The position numbers were made by a program, and so were the translations under genes. Under the pieces are notes generated by a model that was not told the origin of the DNA, made no database searches, and saw only the letters and a program-made list of their open reading frames with translations. 64,000 nt of DNA, from assembly GCA_036346355.1 (NCBI GenBank), contig CM070591.1, forward strand, positions 18,770,001 to 18,834,000. The letters are read 5' to 3'. Positions 24,026 through 35,498 of this stretch are shown here, one piece after another. Position 1 is the stretch's first letter. Every line of letters begins with the position of its first letter. Origin of the DNA: Rhipidocladum racemiflorum. Taxonomy: Eukaryota > Streptophyta > Magnoliopsida > Poales > Poaceae.

Positions 24026-24302
24026 CTGTCGATTTGCTCTAGGTTTAGAGATGAGAGGGAAACAAGAATAGACAAGTAATATGGAACTTATTCGGGGCGA
24101 AAGGTGTAGCCTTAAGGTCCAACTTTATTATTTAATAACTTGGTATGGCTGCTTACAATGCCTAAGGGCCTTGCAACACATACTGCACACTCAGCAAGCA
24201 ATGAAAATCCAAATCGAACTAACACTGGAGTCTAACGCCTAAAGGGTGACTCTTTCTTTTATGACGCGACTCGGCGAAGGAGTCTCACTAAAGAACCCAT
24301 GC

Positions 24303-25018
24303 TCACTCATCGAGAAAACCTCCACGGCACGGTGCAGGTCTTTGTGGCATAGCGCGTAACGATCGCCATGTCCAAAGAATCGTGTCCTCTGTGGTAGTCG
24401 AAGAAGCGGTGTCCTCATCGAGATCTGACTCCTCTGGATCTGGCTCGTGTAGCTCGAGTACTGGCTCTGGGTCTGGTCCGTACAAAGTCATCTCCAACTC
24501 GTCAATCCTTCGTAGAAGGTGTGCCACATACTCTTGAGCTTCCCGCCATCTGTTCTTCTCTGTCGTGATCTCCTTGCGGGCCTTCTGTAGCTCCTTGCTT
24601 GTATTATCTAGTACATCCTCCTGGCGACGACAAATCGTGCCAAGCGTGTAACCGTGGCATCCTCATCCTGAATCGCCTTGGTCAAGAAGGTTATCGCTGC
24701 GCGGATGGTAACGGAACACCGTGACGCTCCAATTCTCTGGCGTGAATACGGGTAATGTGCCGCATTGCTCGTCGTGACACTTCTTGGATACCCATCTGCA
24801 TTGTAGATCTCCTGGCGGCAGTTGTATCGGGCGATTGCACTGGCCCTTTTTCCTAGCGGTACCTCAATCCTCACGTCACAAGCCTTGATCAATCCCGCTT
24901 GTCCGATCACTTCCACTTGGTATTGGGGCTTCTCAAAATCTCCGAGAGTCTGTAGCATATGCCAAAGTTCCTTGGCGTGACCAACTCCCGGATCAACGTA
25001 GTTGAACTCCTCCTCCAT
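24303..25018 (-). pseudogene. ORF0 of element C
   Basis: Start MEEEFNYVDPGVGHAKELW at 25018. An open N-terminal part (24608-25018, 136 codons) covers the conserved FEKPQYQVEVIGQAGLIKACDV stretch. The C-terminal part (24303-24527) has the acidic tail (EPDPEESDLDEDTASS) and ends at TGA. The central coiled-coil part is shifted by one base. Unknown function; compare the copy in D. Confidence 0.65.
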
Positions 25019-25219
25019 CTGTCACAAGAGTGCTTTATGTAAGAACTCGGAATTTTTAAATTGTGACAAGGTAAGGGAAAATTTCAGCAAGAGGCAAGAA
25101 AAGAGAGAAGGGATAAGTCGAGATGTCATTTCTTATCTTGACAAATTTTTAGCTTTAGAAAATAGGTTTTATCCTCACTACGACCATTCTAGCTTAGGGT
25201 TGAGCCTACAGTGAAGTAT

Positions 25220-25231
25220 GGCTCGATACCA
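25220..25231 (-). other. Primer binding site of element C, one base short
   Basis: Minus strand reads TGGTATCGAGCC, where B, D, F, G and H read TGGTATCAGAGCC. The loss is in the CAG triplet, the same context as the other anomalies. Confidence 0.8.
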
Positions 25232-25235
25232 CCTC

Positions 25236-28200
25236 TGTCGGGACCCGAATTTGCAAATCCGGACCCTCTGTGTATTCAGCACTAGTCCAGGAACGCGCTA
25301 GTGCACACAGTCTTAACATCGGTAAATATCACAATAATACCAAAAGATACAAACAAAGTACTTTATTTAAATAACAAAACTGGTTACTCGACCTTATGGA
25401 CAATTTACAAAATGTATGCCTAGCAATGCTAAACTTATTCAGATAAAAATAATGGCAGCGGAAAATAAGATAACTTGGCGCCATCCAAGATACCACAGCA
25501 ATCGATCGGGCTCGCATCCCTAAGTAGACGGATCTTCTTGGAGTTCCTCCTCCAAAGTGGTGTAGTCTCCTCTTCAACTGGTATTGTGTTGAGGCAAGGG
25601 TGAGTACTTGGTACTCGACAAGTCATGCCTGAGAATGCAAGCTAATATACTATATGCATGGCTTGGTACAAAGGAATAGCTCAAGGTATATTTGCGATGT
25701 GACATTTGAAAAGTAATATAAGTAGATTCGAAGCGGTAGAAATAAGTAAAGCGTAAATAACTTTTCAAGAAGTTTTAATAAACATTTTCCCCATCCTAAA
25801 CCATATTTCCATCATCTTCATTATTAAACCAAACCAACTTCCAAATCCAAGTTATTTTCAGAAAGTCTAACCCTTGACTGTAATTCCGAGCAATGTCGAT
25901 CAGTGGACTCGGCTATTTAAATAGATTCTACACTCTGCAGAGGTTATGCACTTTACCCACAAGATACAACAAACACCACAAAGGCGAGTTCCTCAGTAAC
26001 AAAGCCTTTCTAAGCCTCAAACAACACAGGTGGTCCTCCCGGTTCGTGCTCTACACCATCCCTTCCCTTAGCCAAGGCGAAGTATGGGACTAACACACCG
26101 TTAGATGGGTATCGGCCCACGACCACGATACGCTCCCCGCACAATCACACAAACGGTGTAATTGACACCCTGAGGCTCCACAAGTGAGTCCTTAGCGACT
26201 TAGTCAACTAGGGCCGTCCCATTCCGACCATGTGGTTGCAAGTATGACCCAGTTCAAAGGCTTGCAAGGTTAAGTCCTTAGAGTGACCAGGGCAAGACTA
26301 CCCGAAACCAAATCAACACTCCCAATGCCACAATGGCCCACTGATTACTCTTGCCACATGCCCGGTCAAAAGCATTTATCAAACCCAGTTGATTACCATG
26401 CACCACGTGCCATCAACATCACATGATACTTTTCCCAAAACAGGTTCAATATATCATAAAGTCAATATTAACATTTGATTGTCCAATATAATGTCATGAT
26501 CACGTAGAAGGTCTAAGCAGTATACTAAAACGGTCTAAACCCATGTTGGCAATTTAATAATGTCCAACTAGTAAACCACAACTAGGGTGACAAAGTGTCA
26601 TGGCACATACTTATGTAATCAAGGTGTCTTTTATCAATTTGGTATTTATCTAACCCCCTTGTTTAAACAAATTATTTTTCTAATTTAACTAGCATGCAAT
26701 AGTTTAAATCAAAATATATTTCGAAATAGGATCAACAGTTTCAAAGCTCATCTTGCCTTCAAAAAGTACTTTCTCTTGTTCTTGAGTTGGATCCTGAGTC
26801 AACACTTCTCCTTCGAATCCTTCCCAGACTTCAACGTCTACTCGTAAAGCGTGCAAATAGCAAATACACAAATAAACACTAGGCAAAAACATCCCAAAAC
26901 TCCAAATAAAATCCATAAACAGAGAGAACATAATTTTCTGGATTTTTAGGAACTGGAATCGTTCAAATCGGAGTTAAAATGCAAAAGTTATGATTTATTA
27001 AAGTTTAAATAATCAATTAAATAATATTACAGAGAAAAACTTTAGTCCAAAAATTAAATAAAATTTATATTTAGGTAGATCTTAATTTTATACAAATTTA
27101 GAAATTTGAATCACTCAAATCGGAGTTGAAGCATAAAAGTTATAAGCGTTTGAAGTTTGAATCTAAATTTGAATCAATATTTCGAATTAATAAATCATTT
27201 TCTTTTTCGGAAATTAATTATTGCGTCAGCATGGACACGTGTCAGCTCCTGATTGGCTGGCTGACGTCAGCCGGCTCATGGGCTCAGCCCACGGCGCGGT
27301 TTGGTCCATGGTGGACCCGGTCCACCACGGCTTCGGGTGGCGACAGCGGGGCCTACAGATGACGTCATTCTATTGGCGTCGGCTGACACCGGGCAATGGC
27401 GACAAGCGGCCCCGCGTGACGTCGGCCGATGACGTCATGGTGCGCTCACCGGCCCGGCCTTGGCTGGCCCAGCGTGTCGGCGACACGCGCTGGCGTGTCT
27501 TGTTGCGCCGACCGCGACAGTCGGCCTTCCAGGGGCAGCGTGGCACAATCTCGGCCGTTGATTCGAAAATCAACGGCCCGGATTGATCGGGTGACGACGC
27601 TCGGGGTGAACGTGGCCAATCTGGACCGTTGGATCTAGATCCAACGGCCGGATTAGATCCGAGATCTAGACGTGATCTCACCGTGACGGTCGATCTGGAT
27701 CGGACGGCCGTCCGAGCTCGCGAGGTTGATGTCGACGCGGCGTTGGCTTGACCGGAGACGAAGACGACGACCTCCCGTCTCGGCGTTCCGTGCAACTCGG
27801 CGTGAAGGCTGGCACTCGGCGCGGCGCGACACGGCGATCTCGGGCCTGGTTTGGTGTCGTCGGAAGACGGCGGATGCGCGAGGATCAACGAAAAACAGCG
27901 GCGGAAGACCTCCTCTACTCCGGCGAGCAATAAGCGGGCGACGGCGGCGCTCAGGCGAGGTGAGAAGGGGCTCGGTGCGGACGGTTGTGCGCTTCCCGAT
28001 GGCGGCGGCGTATTTAAAGGGCCTCGGCTCCGTGTAGAGCGCGAAACCGAGGTTGACACGGTGATTTGGCGGAGGACTCGGCTCGGATCCGGCGAAGACG
28101 ACGAATCGCGGCCGCCCACGTGGCGCGATCAACGGCCACGATGGCTTGGCGCGAACGGTCCGTCCGACACGGCTCGGTCGGGTTTGCCGATCATGACCGT

Positions 28201-28629
28201 TGGATCTCGATCCGACGGTCCACGTGGGTTAAGGTTCAACGTGGTTCGGTCAAGTCGGCTGGCTCGGGTCGGACTCGAGTCCGACTCGGGTTCTGACTCG
28301 GTCGGAGGAATAGTACTTGACCCGAGTTGAATTTCCAGCGATTTAATATTTAAAATAATTCCCAGTAATTCATTTAATTCATTAAAAATAGCAAAAGACT
28401 CAGAGAAATTCCAGAAAATCTCTGGAAAATACTTTGGAACATTTTGGACTCAAATAAAATATTTCCAACAAAATTTTATTTGCAAAATTAAATTCTTTAA
28501 TTATTTCAAAATGGAATAAATTCAAATAAATTCCAAATAAATCCAAATAAATTCCAGAAAATTCCAAAAATTCACCAAAGTGCCAAATCACACATGAATT
28601 TAAGAAAAGCAAAATTTTGGGGTGTTACA
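25236..28629 (-). repeat. LTR, right end of B-C array (5' LTR of C)
   Basis: A 3.4-kb LTR from the PBS of C to TGTAACACCCC, followed at 28630 by gag sequence of A/F. It contains an intact-length small ORF (26704-26931), TATA-like TTTAAATA near 28010 and AATAAA-type sequence near 25355. Parts 25325-25445 and 26480-26790 carry dense C-to-A and G-to-T differences from the sister LTRs. Confidence 0.9.
26704..26931 (-). CDS. LTR small ORF, open but amino-acid-altered copy
   Basis: The same 228-nt frame is open, but its last third has replacements not seen elsewhere (TQEQEKVLFEGKMSFETVDPISKYILI is spread over residues 49-75). These follow the local run of C-to-A and G-to-T changes, so they are probably neutral damage or sequence error, not adaptation. 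Confidence 0.35.
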   Translation of the reverse strand: MFSLFMDFIWSFGMFLPSVYLCICYLHALRVDVEVWEGFEGEVLTQDPTQEQEKVLFEGKMSFETVDPISKYILI

Positions 28630-29556
28630 ACTGCCTGGAGTGGCGTTTCTAGCGGGGGCTGGGGTCTGGTAGTTCTGATTGACGGGTCTTGGTGCTGGTG
28701 ACGGTGTCCTTGTTGCATTCTCATACCGAATCTGCAGCTGATTTGGCACAACCCTCAAACGTTGCGGCGCTCCCTGACGCGATCCCTGATGCTGCATCCT
28801 GCGCTTCCTGTTCTCATCCAGTTCCTTGCGCTTGTCCTCAAGAATAAGCGCCTTATTCACCAACTCTTGGAAATCTGGAAAGGTGTGGGTGATCAGTCCC
28901 ACCTGTAATCCTGAGTTAAGTCCCTTCATGAAGCGAGACTGTCTAGCTTTATCTGTCGCTACATCCTCAGGTGCGTAGCGTGCAAGCTGTGTGAACTTGT
29001 TCAGGTATTCGGCCACCGGCTGATTACCTTGCTTCAGTGCTCTGAACTCCTCCTTCTTGAGATCCATGATCCCTTCTGGCACATGATACTGACAAAATGC
29101 AGTTGTGAACTCTTCCCAAGTGATGTCCTGAGGGTTCACTTGCGTGGCACAGAAGTTCTCCCACCATTCGGCGGCTGTTCCTTCCAACTGATGAGAAGCG
29201 TAGAGTACCTTCTCATTTCCTATGCATTGAGCAATGTGTAGCTTCCTCTCGATTGACCTTAACCAGTCATTGGCTTCCAACGGATTGGCATTCCCAGAGA
29301 AAGTGGGTGGGTGAGTCCTCATAAACTCTGACAGTCTTGTATTCTAGCATTGTCCTTGATTGACTTGGTTAGCTGTGGCCTGAGCAATGACGTGTTGCAT
29401 CTGTTGCATCATGGCATGCATCAACTGGGTCTGAGCAGCAAGAAAAGCTCCGAAATTTTGCATATCAACTGGCGGTGCTGGTGCTCCATCATTGGGGTTC
29501 ACATCTGGGCGAGAACCACTTCCATTGCCTCCAAGGTTTCCGCGGGTGTTCACCAT
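28630..29556 (-). pseudogene. gag of element A/F (capsid part)
   Basis: Starts MVNTRGNLGGNGSGSRPDVN at 29556. The capsid homology (PPTFSGNANPLEANDWLRSIERKLH, WWENFCATQVNPQDITWEEF, FMKGLNSGLQVG) is open from 29322 down to the insertion junction. At about 29343 one codon is TAG where D has CAG, and the codon before is TGC for CGC, both C-to-T on the coding strand as expected from deamination of methylated C. Apart from that, this gag is nearly intact until cut at 28630. The zinc knuckle is on the other side of the B-C array. Confidence 0.8.
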
Positions 29557-29840
29557 CTGTCGTTTGCTCTAGGTTTTTAGAGATGAGAGGGAAACAAGAA
29601 TAGACAAGTAATATGGAACTTATGCGGGGCGAAAGGTGTAACTCAAAATTCGACTTTATTATTTTAATCAATAGTAACTTGGTATGGTTGCTTACAATGC
29701 CTAAGGGCCTGCAACACATACTGCACACTCAGCAAACAATGAAGATCCAAATCGAACTAACACTGGAGTCTAATGCCTAAAGGGTGACTCTTTATTCTAA
29801 GACGCGACTCGGCGAAGGAGTCTCACTATAGAACCTACGC

Positions 29841-29985
29841 TTACTCATCGAGAAAACCTCCACGGCACTTTGGAGTGCGGATCTTTGCGGCAAAGGCGCG
29901 AAACGATTGCCATGTCCAGCAACTGTGTCATCTGTGGTAGTCGAAGAAGTAGTGTCCTCCTCAAGCTCCGGCTCCTCCGGGTCTG
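29841..29985 (-). pseudogene. ORF0 C-terminal end of element A/F
   Basis: Acidic tail codons (DPEEPELEEDTTSSTTT) to the stop TAA at 29841-29843. The remaining N-terminal part is at 36986-37570, across the inserted solo LTR. Near 29865 the proline-rich stretch differs from D after a small rearrangement. Confidence 0.65.
29981..29985. repeat. Target site duplication GTCTG, left copy
   Basis: GTCTG precedes TGTAACACC here and follows CCCGACA at 36986-36990. Element D keeps the uninterrupted site GGGTCTGGCTCG. Confidence 0.9.
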
Positions 29986-31791
29986 TGTAACACCCCAAAA
30001 TTTTACTTGTCCTAAATTCATGTGTGATTTGGCACTTTGGTGAATTTTTGGAATTTTCTGGAATTTATTTGGATTTAATTGGAATTTATTTGAATTTATT
30101 CCATTTTGAAATAATTAAAGAATTTAATTTTGCAAATAAAATTTTGTTGGAAATATTTTATTTGAGTCCAAAATGATCCAAAGTATTTTCCAGAATTTTT
30201 CTGGAATTTTTCTGAGTCATTTGCTATTTTTAATGAATTAAATGAATTATCGAATTATTTTAAATATTAAATCGCTGGAAATTCAAACTCGGGTCAAGTA
30301 TCGTTCATCCGACCGAAGTCGGAACCCGAAGTCGGACTCGAGTCCGACCCGAGCCACGTGACTCGACCGAACCCACTCCTAACCCTAATCAATCCCAACC
30401 GTTGGATCAAGATCCAACGGCCGAGATCCGCCTCGTCTGGCTCGAGCCGTGTCCGCCCGGATCCGATCGCCGCGGCGATCGTGGCCGCTGATCGCGCCAC
30501 GCGGACGGCCGAGAGTCGCCGTCTTCGCCGAAGTCCGAAGCCGGACTTCACGCCACGCCGCGCTCGCCAGAAAGAACTAGGTTTCCGCCTAGGTCACGAA
30601 CGCCGAGGCTATTTAAAGCGTGAGACGCCCCCGAGGTTGCCCTCATCCTTGCGCACCGTTCCCGAGCCATCTCGCCGAAAGCCGCCGCCCGTTGAGCCGC
30701 AATCGCTCGCCGGAGTTGTCTCTTCCCTCCGCCGAGGTTTGCGCCGCTTTTCCGTCGCCGTCCGTCTTCCGCCGAAGGAGCTCGGATCTGGGATCCCCGC
30801 GACGAGACGCACCGAAGGAAGGTTTCATCTCGCCGAGAAGCCCCGTAGCGCCGCGCTTGGTCATCGTTCCGTCTCGGTGCCAGGCCTCGCCGCGCCATCG
30901 CCGGACTCGCGAAGCTCTGTGGACCGCCGATCCAGATCGGACGGTTGAGGTGAGTTCACGTGTTATAAACCCGGTAGATCTGACCGTTGGATCAAGATCC
31001 AGCGGTTCACAATCGCCACGCGGTCGTAGCAAGGCGATCATAGGATTAGATCCGACCGTCCGATCTAAATCGAACGGCCCACGATCAACGAGTAGTTTCA
31101 ACGTGTTAACCACCTGGATCTAATCCGCGCCGTTGAATTTCAAATCAACGGCCGTGATTGGCGCCACGCGTGTCGGGAAGTTGGACCGACGCGGTCGGGC
31201 CGGCCCACGCCGCGTGCAGGTGGACGCCGACACGCTGGGCCCGCGTGTCGAGGGCCCGCATGTCGCTGGTCGACCGCTAAGCGCCGACGTCACCCATGAC
31301 GCCACAGCCGGTCCCACTGCCGCCACTGCGGTGAGCCCGCCGACGCCGCCGATGACGTCACCCGAGAGGGCCCACATGTCGCCTCACGTGGAGTCGTGGA
31401 CCGAGTCCACTGTGGACCCGGAGCCGAGCGTGGACCAAGTCCATGGACCGGTGACGCCACCGCCCAATCGAGGAGCCGACACGTGTCCATGCCGACGCAA
31501 TAATTAATTTCCGAAAAGAAAATGATTTATTAATTCGAAATATTGATTCAAATTTAGATTCAAACTTCAAACGCTTATAACTTTTTGCGTTTCAACTCCG
31601 ATTTGAGTGATTCAAATTTCTAAATTTGTATAAAATTCAGATCTACTCAAATATGAATTTTATTTAATTTTTGACTAAAGTTTTTCTCTGTAATATTATT
31701 TAATTGATTATTTAAACTTTAATAAATCATAACTTTTATGCGTTTTAACTCCGAATTTGATTTATTCCAGTTTCTAAAAATCCGTAAAATT

Positions 31792-32017
31792 ATGTTCTCT
31801 CTGTTTATGGATTTTATTTGGAGTTTTGGGATGTTTTTGCCTAGTGTTTATTTGTGTATTTGCTATTTGCACGCTTTACGAGTAGACGTTGAAGTGGGAA
31901 GGATTCGAAGGAGAAGTGTTGACTCAGGATCTAACTCAAGACCAAGAGCAAGTGCTTTTTGAAGGCAAGTTGTGCTTTGACCATATTGATCCTATTTCGA
32001 AATCTATTTTGATTTAA
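31792..32017 (+). pseudogene. LTR small ORF, copy with 2-nt loss
   Basis: Open at its start (MFSLFMDFIWSFGMFLP) and frameshifted after VDVEV, where GTGGGAAGG stands for GTGCCGGAAGG. Beyond that break the bases still differ from 60438 mostly at third positions of the original frame. Confidence 0.5.
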
Positions 32018-34179
32018 ACTATTGCATGCTAGTTCAATTAGAAAGATACTTTGTTTAAACATGGGGTTAGATAAATACCAATTTGCTATATGACACCTTG
32101 ATTACTTAAGTATGTGCCATGACCCTTTGTCACCCTAGTTGTGGTTTACTAGTTGGACATTATTAAATTGCCAACATGGGTTTAGATCGTTGTAGTATCG
32201 CTTAGACACCTTTCGTGCTCATAACATGATTTTGGATAATCAAATGCTAATATTGACTTAATGATATATTGAACCTGTTTTGGAAAAGTATCATGTGATG
32301 TTGATGGCACGTGGTGCATGGTAATCAACTGGGGTTTGATAAACAGTTTTCGACCGGGGCATGTGGCAAGAGTAATCAGGTGGGCCAGTTGTGGCATTGG
32401 GGATGTTGATTTGGTTTTTCGGGTAGTCTTGCTGTAACACCCCAAAATTTTGCTTTCCTTAAATTCATGTGTGGTTTGGCACTTTGGTGAATTTTTGGAA
32501 TTTTCTGGAATTTATTTGGATTTATTTGGAATTTATTTGAATTTATTCCATTTTGAAATAATTGAAGAATTTAATTTTGCAAATAAATTTTTGTTGGAAA
32601 TATTTTATTTGAGTCCAAAATGATCCAAAGTATTTTCCGTAATTTTCTCGAATTTTTCTCGAGTCTTTTGCTATTTTTAATGAATTAAATGAATTATCGG
32701 GAATTATTTTAAATATTAATTACTGAAAAGGACCGACGCCTCGGTTCTTGTTTCATCCGACCGAGCCCGAAGTCGGACTCGAAGTTCGAGTCCGACCGAG
32801 CCACGTGACTCGACCGAACCCACTCCTAACCCTAATCAATCCCAACCGCTGGATCAAGATCCAACGGCCGAGATCCGCCTGCACGGTTCGAGCCAGATCC
32901 GGCCGGATCCGATCGCGCCCGAGGCGATCGTGGCCGTCGATCGTGCCACGTGGACGGCCACGATTTCGTCGTCTTCGCCGAGTCCGAGCCGACTCCGCCG
33001 CCGCCGCCAGAATCGAACTAGGTTTCCGCCTAGGCACGAACGCCGAGGCTATTTAAAGCGTGAGACGCCCCCGAGGTTGCCCTCATCCTTGCGCACCGTT
33101 TCCCGAGCCATCTCGCCGGGCCGCCGCCGTTGAGCCGCAATCGCCGCCGGAGTTGTCTCTTCCCTCCGCCGCGTTTGCGCCGCTCGCTGCCGTCGTCGTC
33201 TTCCGCCGAGAAGGAGCCCAGATCCGGAGTCCCCGCGACGAGACGCACCCGAAGGGAGGTTTCATCTCGCCGGAGAAGCCCCGTAGCGCCGCGCCCTTGG
33301 TCGTCGTCCCCGTCTCCGGTCAAGCCAGCGCCGCCGTGAAACCATCGCCGTCCGCGAGCTCGGAGGACCGTCAGATCCAGATCGGACGGTTGAGGTGAGA
33401 TCACGTGTTCCAAACCCGATTAGATCTGGACCGTTGGATCAAGATCCAACGGTTCACAATCGCCACGTGCCGTAGCAGTGCGATTATAGGATTAGATCTG
33501 GACCGTCCGATCTAGATCGAACGGCCCATGATCATCGAGTAGTTTCAACGCGTTAACCCTGGATCCAATCCGCGCCGTTGATTTTCAAACCAACGGCCGA
33601 GATTGCGCCACGTGTCGGGAAGTTGGACCGACGCGGTCAGCGCCGTCCACGCACGCGTGCGTGTGACGCTGACACGCGGGGCCCGCGTGTCAGAGGGCCC
33701 GCATGTCAGTGGCTAACCCAGCCAAGCGCTGACGTCAGCGATGACGTCACCCGAGTGGGCCCACATGTCAGCGACACGTAGAGTCGTGGACCGAGTCCAC
33801 GGTAGACCCGAGCCGAGCGTGGACCGAGCCCATGGACCGGCTGACGTCAGCAGGCCAATCAGAGGCTGCCACGTGTCCATGCTGACGCAATAATTAATTT
33901 CCGAAAAAGAAAATGATTTATTAATTTGAAATATTGATTCAAATTTAGATTCAAACTTCAAACGCTTATAACTTTTGCGTTTCAACTCCGATTTGAGCGA
34001 TTCAAATTTCTAAATTTGTATAAAATTGAGATCTACCTAAATATAAATTTTATTTAATTTTTGGACTAAAGTTTTTCTCTGCAAAATTATTTAATTGATT
34101 ATTTAAACTTTAAATAATCATAACTTTTATGCTTTAACTCCAAATTTGACGATTCCAGTTTCTAAAAATCCAGAAAATT

Positions 34180-34411
34180 ATGTTCTCTCTGTTTATGGAT
34201 TTTATTTGGAGTTTTGGGATCTTTTTGCCTAGTGTTTATTTGTGTATTTGCTATTTGCACGCTTTACGAGTAGACGCGTTGAAGTGCTTGGGAAGGATTC
34301 GAAGGAGAAGTATTGACTCAGGATCCAACTCAAGACCAAGAACAAGTACTTTTTGAAGGCAAGTTGTGCTTTGACCATGTTGATCCCATTTCGAAATCTA
34401 TTTTGATTTAA
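34180..34411 (+). pseudogene. LTR small ORF, disrupted copy in nested solo LTR
   Basis: Same start (MFSLFMDFIWSFG) and end as the intact copies, but small insertions around GACGCGTTGAAGTGCTTGGG throw it out of frame. Confidence 0.45.
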
Positions 34412-35294
34412 ACTATTGCATGCTAGTTCAATTAGAAAGATACTTTGTTTAAACATGGGGGTTAGATAAATACCAATTTGCTATACGACACCTTGATTAT
34501 CTAAGTATGTGCCATGACCCTTTGTCACCCTAGTTGTGGTTTACTAGTTGGACATTATTAAATTGCCAACATGGGTTTAGATCGTTGTAGTATGCTGCTT
34601 AGACCTGCTACGTGCTCATGACATGATTTTGGACAATCAAATGCTAATATGGACTTAATGATATATTGAACCTGTTTTGGAAAAGTATCATGTGATGTTG
34701 ATGGCACGTGGTGCATGGTAATCAACTGGGGTTTGATAAACAGTTTTCGACTGGGGCATGTGGCAAGAGTAATCAGGTGGGCCAGTGTGGCACTGGGGAT
34801 GATGATTTGGTTTTTCGGGTAGTCTTGCCCTGGTCACTCTAAGGACTTAACCTTGCAAGCCTTTGAACTGGGTCATACTTGCAACCACATGGCTGGAATG
34901 GGACGGCCCTAGTTGATTAAGTCGCTAAGGACTCACTTGTGGAGCCTCAGGTGTCGCTACACCGTTTGTGTGATTGTGCGGGGAGCGTATCGTGGTCGTG
35001 GCAGTACCCATCTAACGGTGTGTTGGTCCCATACTTCGCCTTGGCTAAGGGAAGGGATGGTGTAGAGCACGTCTGAGAGGACCACTGTGTTGTTTGAGGC
35101 TTCGAAAGGCTTTGTTATGATCGCTCATTCGCATACTCTTGTATGGCGATTCACTACCGACGTGGTGAGTGGATTGTATCTTGTGGGTAAAGTGCATAAC
35201 CTCTGCAGAGTGTAGAATCTATTTGAATAGCCGAGTCCACAGATCTTGGACAATGCTCTGAATTACAATCAAGGGTTAGATTTTCGAAAATAAC

Positions 35295-35498
35295 TTGGAC
35301 TTGAAAAGTTGGGTTGGTTTAACAATGAAGATGATGGAAATGTGGTTTAGGATGGGAAAAATGTTTGTTAAACTTCTTGAAAAGTTATTTATGCTTTACT
35401 TATTTCTACTGCTTTCGAATCTACTATTATTACTTGTCAGAAGCTGTTTACCGAAAATATACCTTGAGCTATTCCTTTGTACCAAGCCATGCATATAG
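35295..35498 (+). CDS. Second LTR small ORF, hydrophobic (nested solo LTR)
   Basis: 67 codons with the same hydrophobic core (LFMLYLFLLLSNLL) and the same C-terminal CTKPCI as the copies at 15239 and 61487. Coding status uncertain. Confidence 0.2.
   Translation: MDLKSWVGLTMKMMEMWFRMGKMFVKLLEKLFMLYLFLLLSNLLLLLVRSCLPKIYLELFLCTKPCI

Larger units (their letters stand above)
19570..25235 (-). mobile_element. Internal region of element C
   Basis: Second internal region of the tandem array: PBS, leader, ORF0, gag, pol, PPT on the minus strand. It is almost the same as B outside CAG/CTG sites. The leader 25019-25219 and the spacer 24026-24302 contain no recognisable gene. Confidence 0.9.
3558..28629 (-). 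mobile_element. Tandem retrotransposon array LTR-B-LTR-C-LTR inserted in A/F gag
   Basis: Three LTRs in one orientation flank two full-length internal regions: LTR 3558-6982, B 6983-12657, LTR 12658-14829 plus 18331-19569, C 19570-25235, LTR 25236-28629. Each internal region has its own PPT and PBS next to an LTR, so this is a head-to-tail dimer sharing the middle LTR, not two separate insertions. Its two outer edges lie in the gag of A/F. No clean 5-bp target duplication can be read: the left flank ends TGTTCTT, the right flank begins ACTGCCTGG, and the left junction is in a noisy CAG-rich stretch. Confidence 0.8.
28630..29985 (-). mobile_element. Element A/F, gag and ORF0 C-terminal part
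   Basis: Continuation of the element whose pol is at 1-3557. It begins in the gag knuckle region immediately beside the 5' LTR of C and ends in ORF0, where a plus-strand solo LTR inserted at 29986. The spacer 29557-29840 holds no gene. Confidence 0.8.

Noticed and set aside
27370..28119. Long GC-rich open frames in LTRs (also 18627-19082, 30358-30948, 40376-40996, 49582-50127)
   Set aside because: They lie in the GC-rich LTR part where stops are rare. They are open on both strands, rich in Arg, Pro and Ser, and not kept in frame between LTR copies.
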